Under the pieces are notes generated by a model, which ran no database searches, was not told the origin of the DNA, and saw only the letters and a list, made by a program, of their open reading frames with translations. Shown here piece after piece: positions 1 to 11,700 of a stretch of 64,000 bases of DNA. The stretch comes from Beta vulgaris subsp. vulgaris (lineage: Eukaryota > Streptophyta > Magnoliopsida > Caryophyllales > Amaranthaceae), in assembly GCF_026745355.1 (NCBI RefSeq), contig NC_079209.1, positions 8,224,984 through 8,288,983 on the forward strand, written 5' to 3'. Positions within the stretch are counted from its first letter, which is position 1, and each line of letters opens with the position of its first letter. A program made the position numbers and the translations under genes.

Positions 1-299
1 ATGATTGGAATGAATCAAGATCCCATTTGTGAATTTGTTCAAGCTTTACAAAGTGTGTTTTGTGCGACTTTGCAACTTTTGTGCTCTTGTAACTTGAGAC
101 TTGTAAAATTGTAATTTATTATGGATTGTGGATTTAGTTGTTTAATTTATGATGTTTGTAGTATATTAACTTTGAATATTTGTTGTGAAAATGGCATTTA
201 GGCCCATTTAACTTGTAATACTTTTTAGTTAGTAGGCCTTTTGGCCCATTTAGTTTTTTTTTTTAATTTTATAGCCCAATTGGCCCATTTTAGTATATG

Positions 300-478
300 G
301 TTAAATTACAAACGGGTACCCAGTTCTGGAACTGGTACCTTGCGATTCCGGGTCTGGGTCCAAAAATTTAGGACCCGGTTGGACCAATTCTAATTCCAAT
401 TCCAGATTTTTAATATCCACTGGGTCCGGGTCCGGGTCCATGAAATTCTACAGGGTACCCGGTTGTGCTCACCCCTAC
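300..478. repeat. GC-rich MITE-like repeat with GGGTCC motifs
   Basis: A GC-rich island in AT-rich DNA made of repeated GGTACCC, GGGTCCGG and GGACCC words in both orientations. Its right edge reads GCTCACCCCTAC, which resembles the inverted TAGGGGTGAGCA end of common plant hAT-type MITEs. The left edge is unclear and I see no target duplication. Flanking bases 1-299 and 480-890 hold no gene I can recognise. Confidence 0.4.
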
Positions 479-891
479 CTTTGAGTTATTTTAGTTTGAG
501 GGGTAAAAGAGTACAAAATGATTAACGATCAAAAAAAAAAAGAGTACAAAATGATTACAAACTAGTGTGAATATATTTATTGCTCTTTGAGTTACTCTAT
601 GTTAGGCAACCAACGAGACAAAAGTTTGAGGGTTAAAAAAGTTAAAAAAAAAAATGACTACTCAATAGTGTGAACATGTTCATTGCAACTTAAAATTAAT
701 GGAAAATTAAATTCATAAATTCACAATGTATGAAAAGATTCAAAATAGGAACAACATATTGAAATTTCTCAATGGAGAGTACGAGAACATCAAACGAAAA
801 GGGAGACAATAGTTTTAATTTGTTTGTTTGTTTTCTTAACACTATAATTTACTAGCTTTTGATGCACACAATGTGTGTACCATTTTTTTAA

Positions 892-1240
892 GAGAAAATT
901 GACAATAGAGGTATGAACTTTGAACAATAATTTAAAAAGGTTTGAACTATTAATTAACCTGTGTAGGTCCAAATTTTAGGGAGTCTTAACGTTTAGCGGG
1001 TCTCATTGACTTAAAACTGATGATTTTTTTAAAAATCTAACCAATTCCTACTTCCCTCCCTCAATTAACCCTTCTGGTGTGACGAAAGTTTTCAAGTTAT
1101 GACTTATCAAGCCAGTTTCAAGTCACTAAGGCCCACTTAAAGTTAGGACTCCTAAAGTTGGGACCTACACAGGTTAATCAATAGTTCATATCTTTTAAAA
1201 ATTATCACCCAAACTTGAGACCTCTCCTGTCAATTTTTTC
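892..1240. mobile_element. Mutator-like MITE, 349 bp, ~90-bp TIRs
   Basis: Bases 892-980 and the reverse complement of about 1150-1240 are near-identical terminal inverted repeats; both contain AACCTGTGTAGGTCC. The element is flanked by 9-bp sequences tttttttaa (883-891) and tttgtttaa (1241-1249), matching at 8 of 9 positions. Long TIRs plus a 9-bp duplication are the signature of non-autonomous Mutator-like elements. It has no coding capacity. Confidence 0.7.
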
Positions 1241-1400
1241 TTTGTTTAATTGTGAACTTTTGATTTACCGGTCAGGTAACCCGTAGCCTTACTATACATG
1301 TAATGCATGTGTTGCAGCGACAAATTCATATAATATTACAATATCATTCTATATACGGAGTATATTATTTAGGAGTACTATTTAAAATTTCAAAAATAAC

Positions 1401-1690
1401 ATATACTCCCTCGTTTCGTCCCTCTACAATTGCAACAATTTCCTTTTTGAGATGTACCAAAAATGTTTACAGCATACAAAAAATAACATATGGGACCACC
1501 ATTTTACTATCGAAAAAATCTCATTTGGACCTCACTCTTTTCTATCTCATCCAACTCACTCTCACAATCCTTAAAAAAGAGAAATTTTCTCCGTACGGCA
1601 TATAAGATGAGATTGATGGAGTATCCGAAAGAATGTGATTCTGTGATTCTTTCCATTGCTTTCGTAAGATGATATACAACATTTAGAACG
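1401..1690. mobile_element. Stowaway-like MITE fragment (one end)
   Basis: A Stowaway-type end, CTCCCTCGTTTCGTCC, follows TA near 1404 and is followed by AT-rich sequence. I do not see the matching right-hand inverted end, so this is a truncated copy. The short reading frames across it have no recognisable product. Confidence 0.35.
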
Positions 1691-1739
1691 TAATATTAGG
1701 CTACGAAATAGAAACTAATTTGACTAACCTAATGGTACC

Positions 1740-2400
1740 TGAGGAAGTCCTTTAGTGGTTGACGGACGTTGAGACGATTGTCCCGAAAATCTTCAAATAG
1801 TACTTGGGGAAGTCCTTTAGTGAAAACATTGCCAATCTAATAGCGGCATGGAACACAAAATGGATGTCCGTTTCCTATTTGCAAGCTTTAGAATGTAGGA
1901 ATGAAGACTACTAACAAATTAATTAAACTTATCTGACAACCGTGGCGTGAAGAAATCACTGCCCTAAAGTTGAATTTGCCCCGCAATAACACACGGACTC
2001 ATAGCAATCAACCTCCAGGGATACACGATTTATGTGTTTCCAGTGTTAATGGAAAAACAGATTGAGAACGATCTATTGCCCAGAATTTTGGAAGAGAAAT
2101 AAAGTAGAGAAGAAGAAAGTGTTTCGGATTTTTCTGTGTTTAATCAAAACAATAAACCTCGGTATTTATAGAGAGAAGAAAACCAGAACAAGGCTGAAAA
2201 CGTGGGTACAAACAGTCACTTAGTGGGAAGAAAAAGGCAACAGTTATGGCACGAAATTAGGAGTAACAGCACATTAAGGGAGAAATTAAGGGGAAAAACG
2301 GTAACTTAATACTGGCTTAAATCTGACAGAATGTTGACCCAAAATTTTAGTTAAGTTAAGTTTATTCCTCAAAACAGCCAATCTATGCGCCACTTTCTTG
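1740..2400 (-). repeat. Probable 3' LTR of a gypsy element
   Basis: On the minus strand a promoter-like CTATAAATACC lies at about 2161-2171, followed by sequence typical of an LTR R/U5 region. The block lies downstream of the minus-strand pol remnant (4791-8270), where a 3' LTR is expected. Exact ends could not be set because no second LTR is visible. The words CCGTTTCCTATTTGCAAGC at about 1870 and TTCGTTTCCTATTTGCAAGC at about 2418 form a direct repeat bracketing most of the block, which may mark a rearrangement. Confidence 0.45.
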
Positions 2401-3994
2401 CGAACAAAATGGATTTTCGTTTCCTATTTGCAAGCTTTCCCAACCCTTGACTTAATCACTCTTTGTATCGACGACAATTTGGATTGGACTAAGAAAATGC
2501 AGCTTGCTCCTACTGAAAATTATGAAACTATACACGGCAACACCAACGGCCATCGCGGGAAAACTGCAACGGTCCCCAGAATATTTGTCATGTTGTTCGC
2601 GGGGGCGGGAGCATAGTCCCCACTCCGGGTAGGACCGTTCCTCGTGGTGGCTCTATTGCTGGGGCTGCTAGTTCCTCTAGCGTTCATGCGGCTACCACGG
2701 AATCCTGAGCTCTTGTTTCGCATTTCCCCGTTATGAGGGGAGGAGGAACAAGGAGAAGAGGGCTGGAGCAAGTTGCGGCTGATATCGCTGCTAACAAGAG
2801 GCCAACAGTTGAAGATCCTGCTAATACTTCTTCCCTTTCAAAGAAGTTTGTCCGGGTTGAGGATCTGGACGTCAACGCCTCTCCTGATGGTTGTCAAGAG
2901 CAGGTTGCGGATGTCAGCCCTGTTAATCAGCCATCAATTGGTAGCTGGCTTTCGGGCTTGTGTTCTTCCATCCGCCAAAAGCTGGCGGAGATGGTCATGT
3001 GCCACCGAGCTTTTTATCCGGTCTTTCTCCTGGCATGCTTCCATGAATGGATCGAGAAGAAATAGATCATGCTGAGTGAGGCTATGCCGGCGCCCTTCGG
3101 TTGCCGACCTATCGTTCCTGTGAAGGTTTACCTGCCTGACTGGGATGTTAGAGAGGACGAGTCATTGTATGCTGATGTCCCAGAGAACGGTGGCATCCTT
3201 GCTTACCGGATTCTGAAAGCCATGCAATTGCCACTGGATAGGCCGGTAGGGTATTTGATGACTTCTGTTGCTAGGCTGGCTCACCACTAGCTTGTGGCAC
3301 GCTTCCATCCTTGTCCTCTTTTCTCTCTATTTTTTTATGTCCACCTTTTCTTTTTGCAGGCCAACAATGTTGCCTTAGAACTGATTGAGTACTAGAAGCT
3401 GACGGACGGCTATAACCAGTCCCCTAGAGGTCTGCCAGGAGATATTAAAGAAGGCGAAGGAGGACCTGGCGGCAAAGACTGCAGCCCAGAAGCCCCTAGA
3501 AGATGAGGTAGTAACTTTAAGGATGCGAGCAGCTCTGCTAGAGTCGTTGATCAAATCTTTGGACACTACGAAAGAAATTTATGTGGTGGAAGCTAGGGTC
3601 GAGGTTGAGGCTTAGGGTGCCGCTAAAGCAATTGCTTAATTCAAGGATTCAAATGAGTTTGTTTCGGCCCTACACAAGAGATACGATGGTGGGTGGGTTG
3701 CTGCCATGAGATGCGTGTGCAAGTCTCATCCTCAGTTTGACTGGAAAGTCATTGAGGATGCTCATGTTGAAGGCCTTACAGAAGAGATATGACGGTGGGT
3801 GGGTTGCTGCCATGAGATGCGTTTGGAAGTCTGATCCTCAGTTTGACTGGAAAGTCATTGAGGATGCTCATGCCGAAGGCCAGCATCTCACCACCTTTGA
3901 AGGAGATCCGCTTTTTGCCGACGAGGACACCATTGCGGACACCGATCCCCGGTCTACCCTTGGGCAAGTGGATCAGGACGCCCCTCCCTCTTGA
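2398..3994 (+). pseudogene. Degenerate antisense ORF of gypsy element
   Basis: Broken plus-strand coding sequence, opposite to the pol remnant and between it and the probable 3' LTR. Visible blocks are 2733-3065 (basic start RGGGTRRRGLEQ and a KKFVRVEDLDV segment), 3069-3290, an Ala/Glu/Lys-rich coiled-coil-like stretch around 3450-3650, and 3737-3994 (WVAAMRCVWKSDPQFDW, then an acidic tail). Stops and frame changes at about 3066, 3290, 3615 and 3640 break it. Its base use is richer in GC than the surroundings. Extra ORFs antisense to pol just upstream of the 3' LTR are known in Tat-lineage Ty3/gypsy elements (Grande, Retand). That parallel is my inference; the protein has no function I can name. 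Confidence 0.5.
3675..3882 (+). repeat. ~105-bp tandem duplication in antisense ORF
   Basis: Two adjacent copies begin with AAGAGATA(C/T)GA(T/C)GGTGGG and end with GAGGATGCTCATG. They differ at a few positions, including GTGCAAG versus TTGGAAG. The duplication shifts the reading frame between copies and helps break the antisense ORF. Confidence 0.85.
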
Positions 3995-4309
3995 AGTTTT
4001 TGGTGGCCATCTATCAGCTCTTCCTGCTCTTCTTATAGCTTATAGCTTGTAATCTTTTGACTATTTTTCTTCACGTTAATTCGGCTCATGTTGGCGTTTG
4101 TAAACAATTGTTATCATCATATTTTAAATTACAAGTACTTTATTACTCTGATGCCCTTTGTTGGTTGCCTTCTAATTTTGTTGTTGTAGTTGGCCGCCAA
4201 GCCAGTAGTTAACATTTAGCAATAAAGTTTTTGTGATTCCTTAAGTCATGCTTTCGGCCTGTTTTATCCTTTCGTTTGCAATAGATCTGTTATATAACCA
4301 TGGATATAC

Positions 4310-4690
4310 TTTGCCTGTCGTATGTCTTTGACATATGTTAGGTTTGTTGTATGGTCGTTGATGCACTTAGCCTGTTATATGGCTTTTATTTTGTACTAAG
4401 CCTGTTATATGGTCCTTAACGTACTTTGCCTGTCATATGGCTTTTGTTTTTGTACTATGCCTATTATACGATCGTTAACATACTTTTCCTATCATATGGC
4501 TTTTGTTTTGCGTTAGGATTGTCATATGACCGTTAATGCACTTAGCATGTTATATGGCTTTTATTTTGTGTTAGGCTTATTATACGTCCGTTAACGTAAT
4601 TTGCCTGTCATATGGCTTTTGTTTTTGTACTAGGCCTATTATATGGTCGTTAACGTACTTTGCCTGTCATACGGCTTTGTTGGTACGTTT
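4310..4690 (+). repeat. Degenerate tandem repeat, ~57-60 bp unit
   Basis: About six imperfect copies of a unit built from GCCTGTCATATGGCTTTTG and GTTAACGTACTTTGCC. It lies in the non-coding gap between the integrase end and the antisense ORF. Tandem repeats in this untranslated region are common in Tat-lineage gypsy elements. Confidence 0.75.
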
Positions 4691-4790
4691 CCTTGCATAT
4701 ATGGAAATACAAAATAATTGATGGAACGCTGGCAGAAGTTTATATTATTTATATAATAAAGGCGGCTCTTGGCCTATTACATCCGACAAA

Positions 4791-7700
4791 TCAAACATAA
4801 TACTTCCTTAAGACGCCAGCATTCCAAAAAAAATTTAGCTCCTTGTCGTCCATTCCCTTCAAAATGAAAGAGTCGGGAGCAAGCTTCTTGGCTATGATGT
4901 ATGGACCCTCCCAATTAGCAGTCAACTGTCCTTCGGTGTGCGCCTTGCCCGTGGACGCTGTTTTGCGTAGGACTAGGTCACCAACATTATAAGCCTTGCT
5001 TATTCTATTCTTGTAAGCAGTCGCCTTGAATTCCGCCATGAGCCTTACTTCTGGTAGGAAGTTGAGGTTTTCCGTGGGTGCCTAATCATTTTTCTCAAGG
5101 TCTTAGTGCTTGATCCGATAAGAGGCGAACCCACCCCTACCGATAACACTGCTTCTGCACCGAAAGCTAGCTTAAGCGGACTTTCTCATGTTGCTTCTTT
5201 TTTAGTAGCCATGTTTTCCCATAATACAACCGGTACCATCTCGGCCCAACCTCCCTTGAACTCATCCACCTTTTTCTTTAAGGCATTCAATATCTGTTTA
5301 TTAGCAGTCTCTGCTTTCTCGTTGCTCTGAGGATGGCAGACTGTTGAGTAGGCAAATTTTACTCTAAAGTCCTTCAAGAATACTTGTATAAGATAGTCAA
5401 ATTGGACGTCATGGTAAAAAAAAAAAAACAATTGTCATCGGAATTCCAAATCTCGTCATGATGTTCTGCCAAATAAAATTCTTGATCTGGCTTGCATTGA
5501 TCTTTGTTCTTGGCTCTACTTCTATCCATTTCGTAAAATAATCAATCCCCACTATCAAAAACTTTCTACCCCCTGTTGCTATCGTGAACGGTCCCAAGAT
5601 ATTCATTCCCATTGGGCGAACAGTATCAGACACAAGATGGATTGCAAGTCATTAGCAGGCCAATTGATTACGGGAGCAAACCTTTGGCATTTATCAAACT
5701 TCTTCACATGCATAATTTTGAGCGTCTGGCAACATGTTTGGTCACTAAAAACCCGCTCTTAATGCCTTCAGTGCCAAAACTTTTCCACCTATATTATTAC
5801 CACAAATGCCTTCATGGATCTCTTCTATTATCTTGGCGGACTCCCCAACTGTTTGCACACTTCATTAGTGGCAAACTAAAGGATTTCTTGTACAATTCAT
5901 CTTGATATATGATGTACCAACTTGCCCGCCGTTTCAGATTTTTAGCGAACGCTTGGTCTCCAGGAAGTGACCCTATTAGTTTGTATGCTACCGACTCAGT
6001 GAACTATTCTCCTTGCTGATTGACACTGTTAACGATCACAATCTTTTCTATGATATTCTTTTCCCTCAAGATATCTACTGTGACGGTTCTTTCAATACTG
6101 AATGAGTCAGAGCTCGCTAGCTTAGATAATGCATCCTCTTTCATATTCTCAGCCCTTCGAATTGCTTGTATTTCAAACTGATCCAACTGGGCAATCATTT
6201 CTTTGGTTTTCTACGTAGTTCTACATGTTGGCCTCTCTAGTTTCAAATTCTCCTTTGAGACGACGGTTTACCAACTGCAAATTTGATTTCAAAGACACAT
6301 TTTTTGCTCCTGTCGCCAAGCACATTCTAAGGCCGGCAATAGCTGCTTCGTACTCAGCCTTATTATTCGATGTTGGAAAGGTAAATTTGATAGCGTACTC
6401 GTAGGTATTCCCCTCTAAACTCGTCATTGCAATCCCGGCCCCGGATCCGCTAACAATGGAGGAACCGTCAACTTCTAGTAACCATGTTTCTTTTTCTTTT
6501 ATCTCTTCCTCCTTATATAAGGCTTATACAATGAAATATGTCAAGGCCTGCACTTTGATGGCAGTCCTAGGCCTGTATTGTATATTATATCATGATAACT
6601 CAACGGCCCACTTCAGTAAACGGCCTTAGTTATCCATTTTCTGCAAAGCTTTTTCTAGCGGCTGGTTTGTCAGAACATGGATGGGATGAAAGTCAAAATA
6701 AGGTATGAGTTTTCTGTCGGCAATAATTACTACCAAAGCCATCTTCTCCACCAGCTCTTATCGGCACTCTGGACTGTTAAGGATATGGCTGATGAAATAT
6801 ATAGGATTGTTGCTGTTTTTCTTTTCCCACCAACAAGACGGTCGCTACCGTTTTAGGAGAGGTCGAGATGTACAAATGCAACGTATCTCTCATATCGGGT
6901 CTTGTAATGGTAGGTTGGCTTTTCAAATGCTCCTTGACTGCCAAGAAGGTTTTGCTTTGTTCCTCACCCCATTCAAACTTCTTATTTCCCTATAGCAGCG
7001 CGAAGAAAGGCATGGTTTTGTCCTCTGACTTTGAGCTGAATCGAGTTAGAGCTGCCATCCTCCTTGACAGCCTTTGGATGTCCTTCACATTCTTTGGTTC
7101 AGGCAAATCCATGATTGCACGAACCTTATCGGGGTTCGCATCAATGCTCCTCTTAACTTACCATAAAACCTAAAAATTTCCCGGCTCTTACTCCTAAGAC
7201 ACGTTCCCTTAGGTTGAGCTTCATCTTGTATCTTCTCAAACTATTGAAAGTTTCTCCGAGGTCACTCAAATGTTCCCTGTCAGTTTTGCTTTTGACGATG
7301 GAGTCCTCCACATACATCTTTATGTCCCCCCCCCCCACTGATCGGCGGACACTTTGTCAACCAGCTTTTGATATGTTACTCCTGCATTGCGGAGCCCAAA
7401 CGACATTGCCTTATAATTATACACCCCACATTCCGTGATAAATGCTGTTTTTTTCCTGTTAGTCTCCAATAGGCTGATCTGATGATACCTTGAGAATGCA
7501 TCCATAAAATTCAATAGTGCATGACCGCTAGTGGAATCCACCAACCGATCTATTCTCGAGAGAGGTCAGCAGTCTTTTGGGCAAGCTCTATTCAGATTTG
7601 TAAAATCCACGCACATTCTCCACTGACTGTTAGCCTTTTTCACCATGACTACATTGGCCAGCCACTCTGGGTATCACATGGATCAATGAAATCAGCGGTC

Positions 7701-8270
7701 AACAATTTATCTACTTGTTCTTTGATAGCCTTGTTTTTCTCAACAAAAAAATTTCGCTTTTTTTGTTTGACAGGACGAACTGCACTGTCGACGTTCAAAT
7801 GATGTACCATCATGGCTGGGTTTATTCCAGCATCTCATCCGCCGAGAACGCGAAAGACATCAGCGTTTTTCTCGAAGGAGAGTCACTTGGTTGACTCTAA
7901 TCTTTGGGTCCATGTCAATCCCGACAGCGATCGTCCTTGTAGGATCTTCAGCTAGCATTTCCTGCTTTGTCTCTCCATCAGGTTTGGGTCTTAGTGTATC
8001 GTCAGCCCTATACTCCAAATCTTCCATAGATATTTCCATCATTTGTTCATCCACTTTCTCGCTCGGACTCTGTTTCATTTGCTAGAGCTTTCCTCTGTTT
8101 TCGCGTTGGCGAATTTAAATCTTCTACCGGGATTCTTCTTGAAGGCTGCTTCAAGGCTGTAAGATAGCATGATATGGCCATTTCTTGATTTTCCTAGATT
8201 AGAGACGTACAACATTGTCATATGGTAAGTAGATAGAACTCCTTGGACGTCATGAATGAATGCATGGGTC
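4791..8270 (-). pseudogene. Ty3/gypsy pol remnant (RT, RNase H, integrase)
   Basis: A decayed minus-strand polyprotein, read 5' to 3' from high to low coordinates. About 8270-8080 is a protease-RT linker (STYHMTML). About 7900-7150 is reverse transcriptase; its catalytic box reads YVED instead of YVDD, followed by KMKLNLRE and AGKFLGFMV. About 6430-6000 is RNase H (NNKAEYEAAIAGL). About 5650-5150 is the integrase core (DYFTKWIEVEP, STVCHPQSNEKAETANKQIL). 5039-4791 is the integrase C-terminal GPY/F module (NWEGPYI). Frames shift repeatedly and stops interrupt every domain, so it is dead. Gag and most of protease are missing: the element is cut off near 8270, about 450 bp from the GH32 gene end. 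No chromodomain is seen, which fits a Tat-like rather than a chromovirus lineage. Confidence 0.9.
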
Positions 8271-8721
8271 TCAACTCGTAACACATTACTTGTCAACATT
8301 ACATATAGGGGCAGGGAAAATCGGTTGATGCCACTTAAAAAAAATGTAAAGTAAATTATAGGAGCAAATGAGGGTATGTAAAAATCTTTGAAGTATATAT
8401 ATATAGGGGCATGAGCCACATCTCTGTACTTCAAACACCTACACATGTGCAATATAAATTTACTCTTATAGAAGTAATATAAACTTAGGGAGGAACAGAG
8501 CGAGTTTTGGATACATCATGGCATCATGATCCTTATTGTTCAAATGGAAAAGAGATGTCAAATAAACCAACAATAATGATTCTGAAATTCTGAGTTATAA
8601 CTAATAATCGATAGAAGCTCACGCTTTAAAGAAAAGGAAAATAGTCCATTGAATTGTGAACCAATGATAATTAAAATCCAAACAATGTATATGTGCATAA
8701 TAATCCATGATGAAAAAACAC

Positions 8722-11700
8722 CTAAACGCCTGTTGGAAGATTAATTTGAGCTGATTTCATGCTCCAAGCACTAAGTTTAGTGATCTTAACATCTTCTGCT
8801 CCATAGTTAAAGGCATATAACTTTGCATTGTCATTAATTGCCAGTGTAGGATAAACTCTAGCAGTGATGCAACTTTTCCCATCTGCACCAAAGCTCTCGA
8901 TTATAGAATGATCAATCTGTCATAAGGAAAAGAAGATAAAAATGTTTTAGGTTTACATATGCAAACATGTTGAAATTTATGTAATAGATGGATTCTATAA
9001 GTTCCTTATCACTCACTAAAATCCTTATAGATAGTTCATCATTTACAGGATCCACATCCACGAAAGTCCCGTAACTTATTTTATCAGTAGTTGGGTTAAG
9101 AGAAGACCTGCACATTGTAGGGAAGGAATACAAGAGCTCAAACATTTTAGTAATTTAAATCAAACCAGAAAGATTCAAGTCGCACTAGGTTTATCATCTG
9201 TGTGAGAGATCAGAGAACTTAGCCTTAAGATGATGCGCAACTAACCTGCTTTGGTCACTGCACATGAGAACCATATATTTGTTTGGAGCCTTGAATATTC
9301 TGAAGAAGACTGCAGTGTATTCTTCTAAGCCTGTGGAAGCCAGTGTTAGAAGTCCGAATGGCCCGAGTATTCCCTTTTCAGTTGCGCCCTTGTGGCTGCA
9401 CAATATCTGTGGGTTGGTCCATGTTGGGTCGAATTCTTCAATGTGGTTTAAATCTGGTATTTTGAATGAAATTTCCACATCCGCCTTCAACAAAAAAGAT
9501 ACATTAACGACTCAGAATTTGATAAGGACTACTATGTCTGTTTCTAAATAGTTGCAAGACTGTGCTAAGCATGTATTTAATGCTAATCAAATCCTATTGT
9601 TAAATACAAGTTGAGAGTTTTTAACATGTTTTGGAGGACTTTTAGCGATGAACTTCTCGAAGAGAGACACTCTTGTAAGCTAAGCAACCTATTGGAATGG
9701 ACTTTGGAAGAGAGTGAGTAATAATAAGATTTATGAGTAACAGTTTGGCGTATCATAGGTAATAACTAAAGGGTAAAGATGGAGCATGTTGCATAGACAT
9801 GAGAAACACTATATTAGAATATGCATCATATGTAGTTGCATAGAAATATAGAATTATAGTATGCAGAAATGCACCATTATTGAGCAGCATAAGCATTATA
9901 GGTGAATGTGAATTAACCTGAGAGGCTGTGACTCCAGTTATTTCAATGAGTGATCCTGATCCAATCACTTGAGAATCCAATTTCACTTGATCTTTTCGTA
10001 GCGTTTCAACTTCTGTAACTGGCCATTGAACTAGTTGTTTGCCAAAAGTATCACATACTATTGTTCTTGGAATTCCCTTAAAATCATATATGGAATATAT
10101 TCAGATTCATCAATCATTTTTAGGCAAGAACTGTAAGAAAAATAAATTGAAGTATAAAGAGACAAGCAAACAAAAGGTTTGCACTGTGATTAAGTACCTG
10201 AAGTCCAGCCCATCCTTTTTCAAAGTTATTAGCTTCGATTGAAGATTCATCAGCCCACGCAAATAGTATTCTGCGATCAGTCTTACTATCAAAGAACGAT
10301 TTCGATGCATAAAATTTACCATAATCAAGCCTTAAACCCTGATGACTGTCCATAGATCCCTCAGTTATGTAAATGTCTTTATCAGTATCATATCTTCCAA
10401 TAGTGTAAATGTCAAATTTAGTTCTTATGAAGCTTATCTTAAGGACATGTTTAACATCCTTATTAATAACAGATGTATCAAGACCCAATGACTTGCCAGC
10501 ATACACAGGGAAAAAATCAGGGCACTCCCATGCCCCGGTATTTTCGAGTGCATAAAAAGGACATTCTGTGTCAGTCCAAGTGATGAAGTCCTTGCTAGTG
10601 AAAAGAGCTACTGATCCATGTTCACCTTGTTGAGTACCAATTAAGGTTCTCCATTTACCATCAGGTAATTGCCAAGCAGTAGACGGGTCTCGAAAATTGA
10701 AAGGATCAATGTTGTTGTTAGAGGGTGTTGCAACCATAACAGGATTTTGGGATACCTTAACCCACTCCCTAAGATAAGGGTCAGATAAATCTTTGGGGAA
10801 GGCTAGATTTTGAACTTGGTGATTGTGAGTGTTAATTCCTGTGTATAGGATGGCAGGTTTTTCACCAGGAAGTATAGTAGCAGAACCAGACCAACATCCC
10901 TTAATGTCATAAGAGTCTGTTGGTGAAAGGGCAATTGGTTGAGAGGTCCAATTGATAAGGTCAGTTGACGTAGAATGTCCCCAATCTAATCCATGCTTCC
11001 AAACAGGTTCCAAGGGATTATATTGGTAAAATAAGTGATATACTCCTTTGTAAATCAAGGGTCCTATTACAAAAGAGAAAGCAAGTGATTTCAGATAAAT
11101 AAACATAATTCTATTGAGTAAAGCTATATACTTTTACAATTAAGAATAATTTAAATATATATATATACTAATATATTAAAAGGCGCCACATGACGCTATT
11201 CCTTAAAATGTTTGCTTCATGTAAACATATATATAATAAAAAAAAATTAAAAAATGCATATTATAAGATTTGATCTCAGGACCTCAAGCTTATATACTAA
11301 AGTTTTATTCACTAACTTAAGTAGTAATATTTGGTATTATAATAAAAATATTAATGAATGAAAATTATATTTTTTTGGCAATAAGAAAATTATTATTACC
11401 CAGGACATAGCCCGAGCCTAAAAACTATTTTCTATAAAAAGATAAAAGAATGTTCATATATTATATTAGGAAAAAAAATTAAACATGTTGAATTTGTAAG
11501 AGTTTTCAATTTTAATTTCTCTTTTATTTCACATTAATCAAAAAATAGAAATGATGTAAACAATTCATTAGCACCCACTTAGGTACCATTACCAAAAACA
11601 AGAGTTCAATATGGTTTATCAGCATTCACTTCATGACTCTTTTATAATACTATTATAACTAAAGGAAAAGAAAAAGACTTTCCCTCCCTTCTCTCTCTTT

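Noticed and set aside
8075..8452. 125-residue minus frame as an independent gene
   Set aside because: Its C-terminal half matches the protease-RT linker of gypsy pol; the N-terminal half is flanking sequence.
9753..9986. Minus frame as a separate small gene
   Set aside because: It is the GH32 exon 9918-10076 reading on into its intron.
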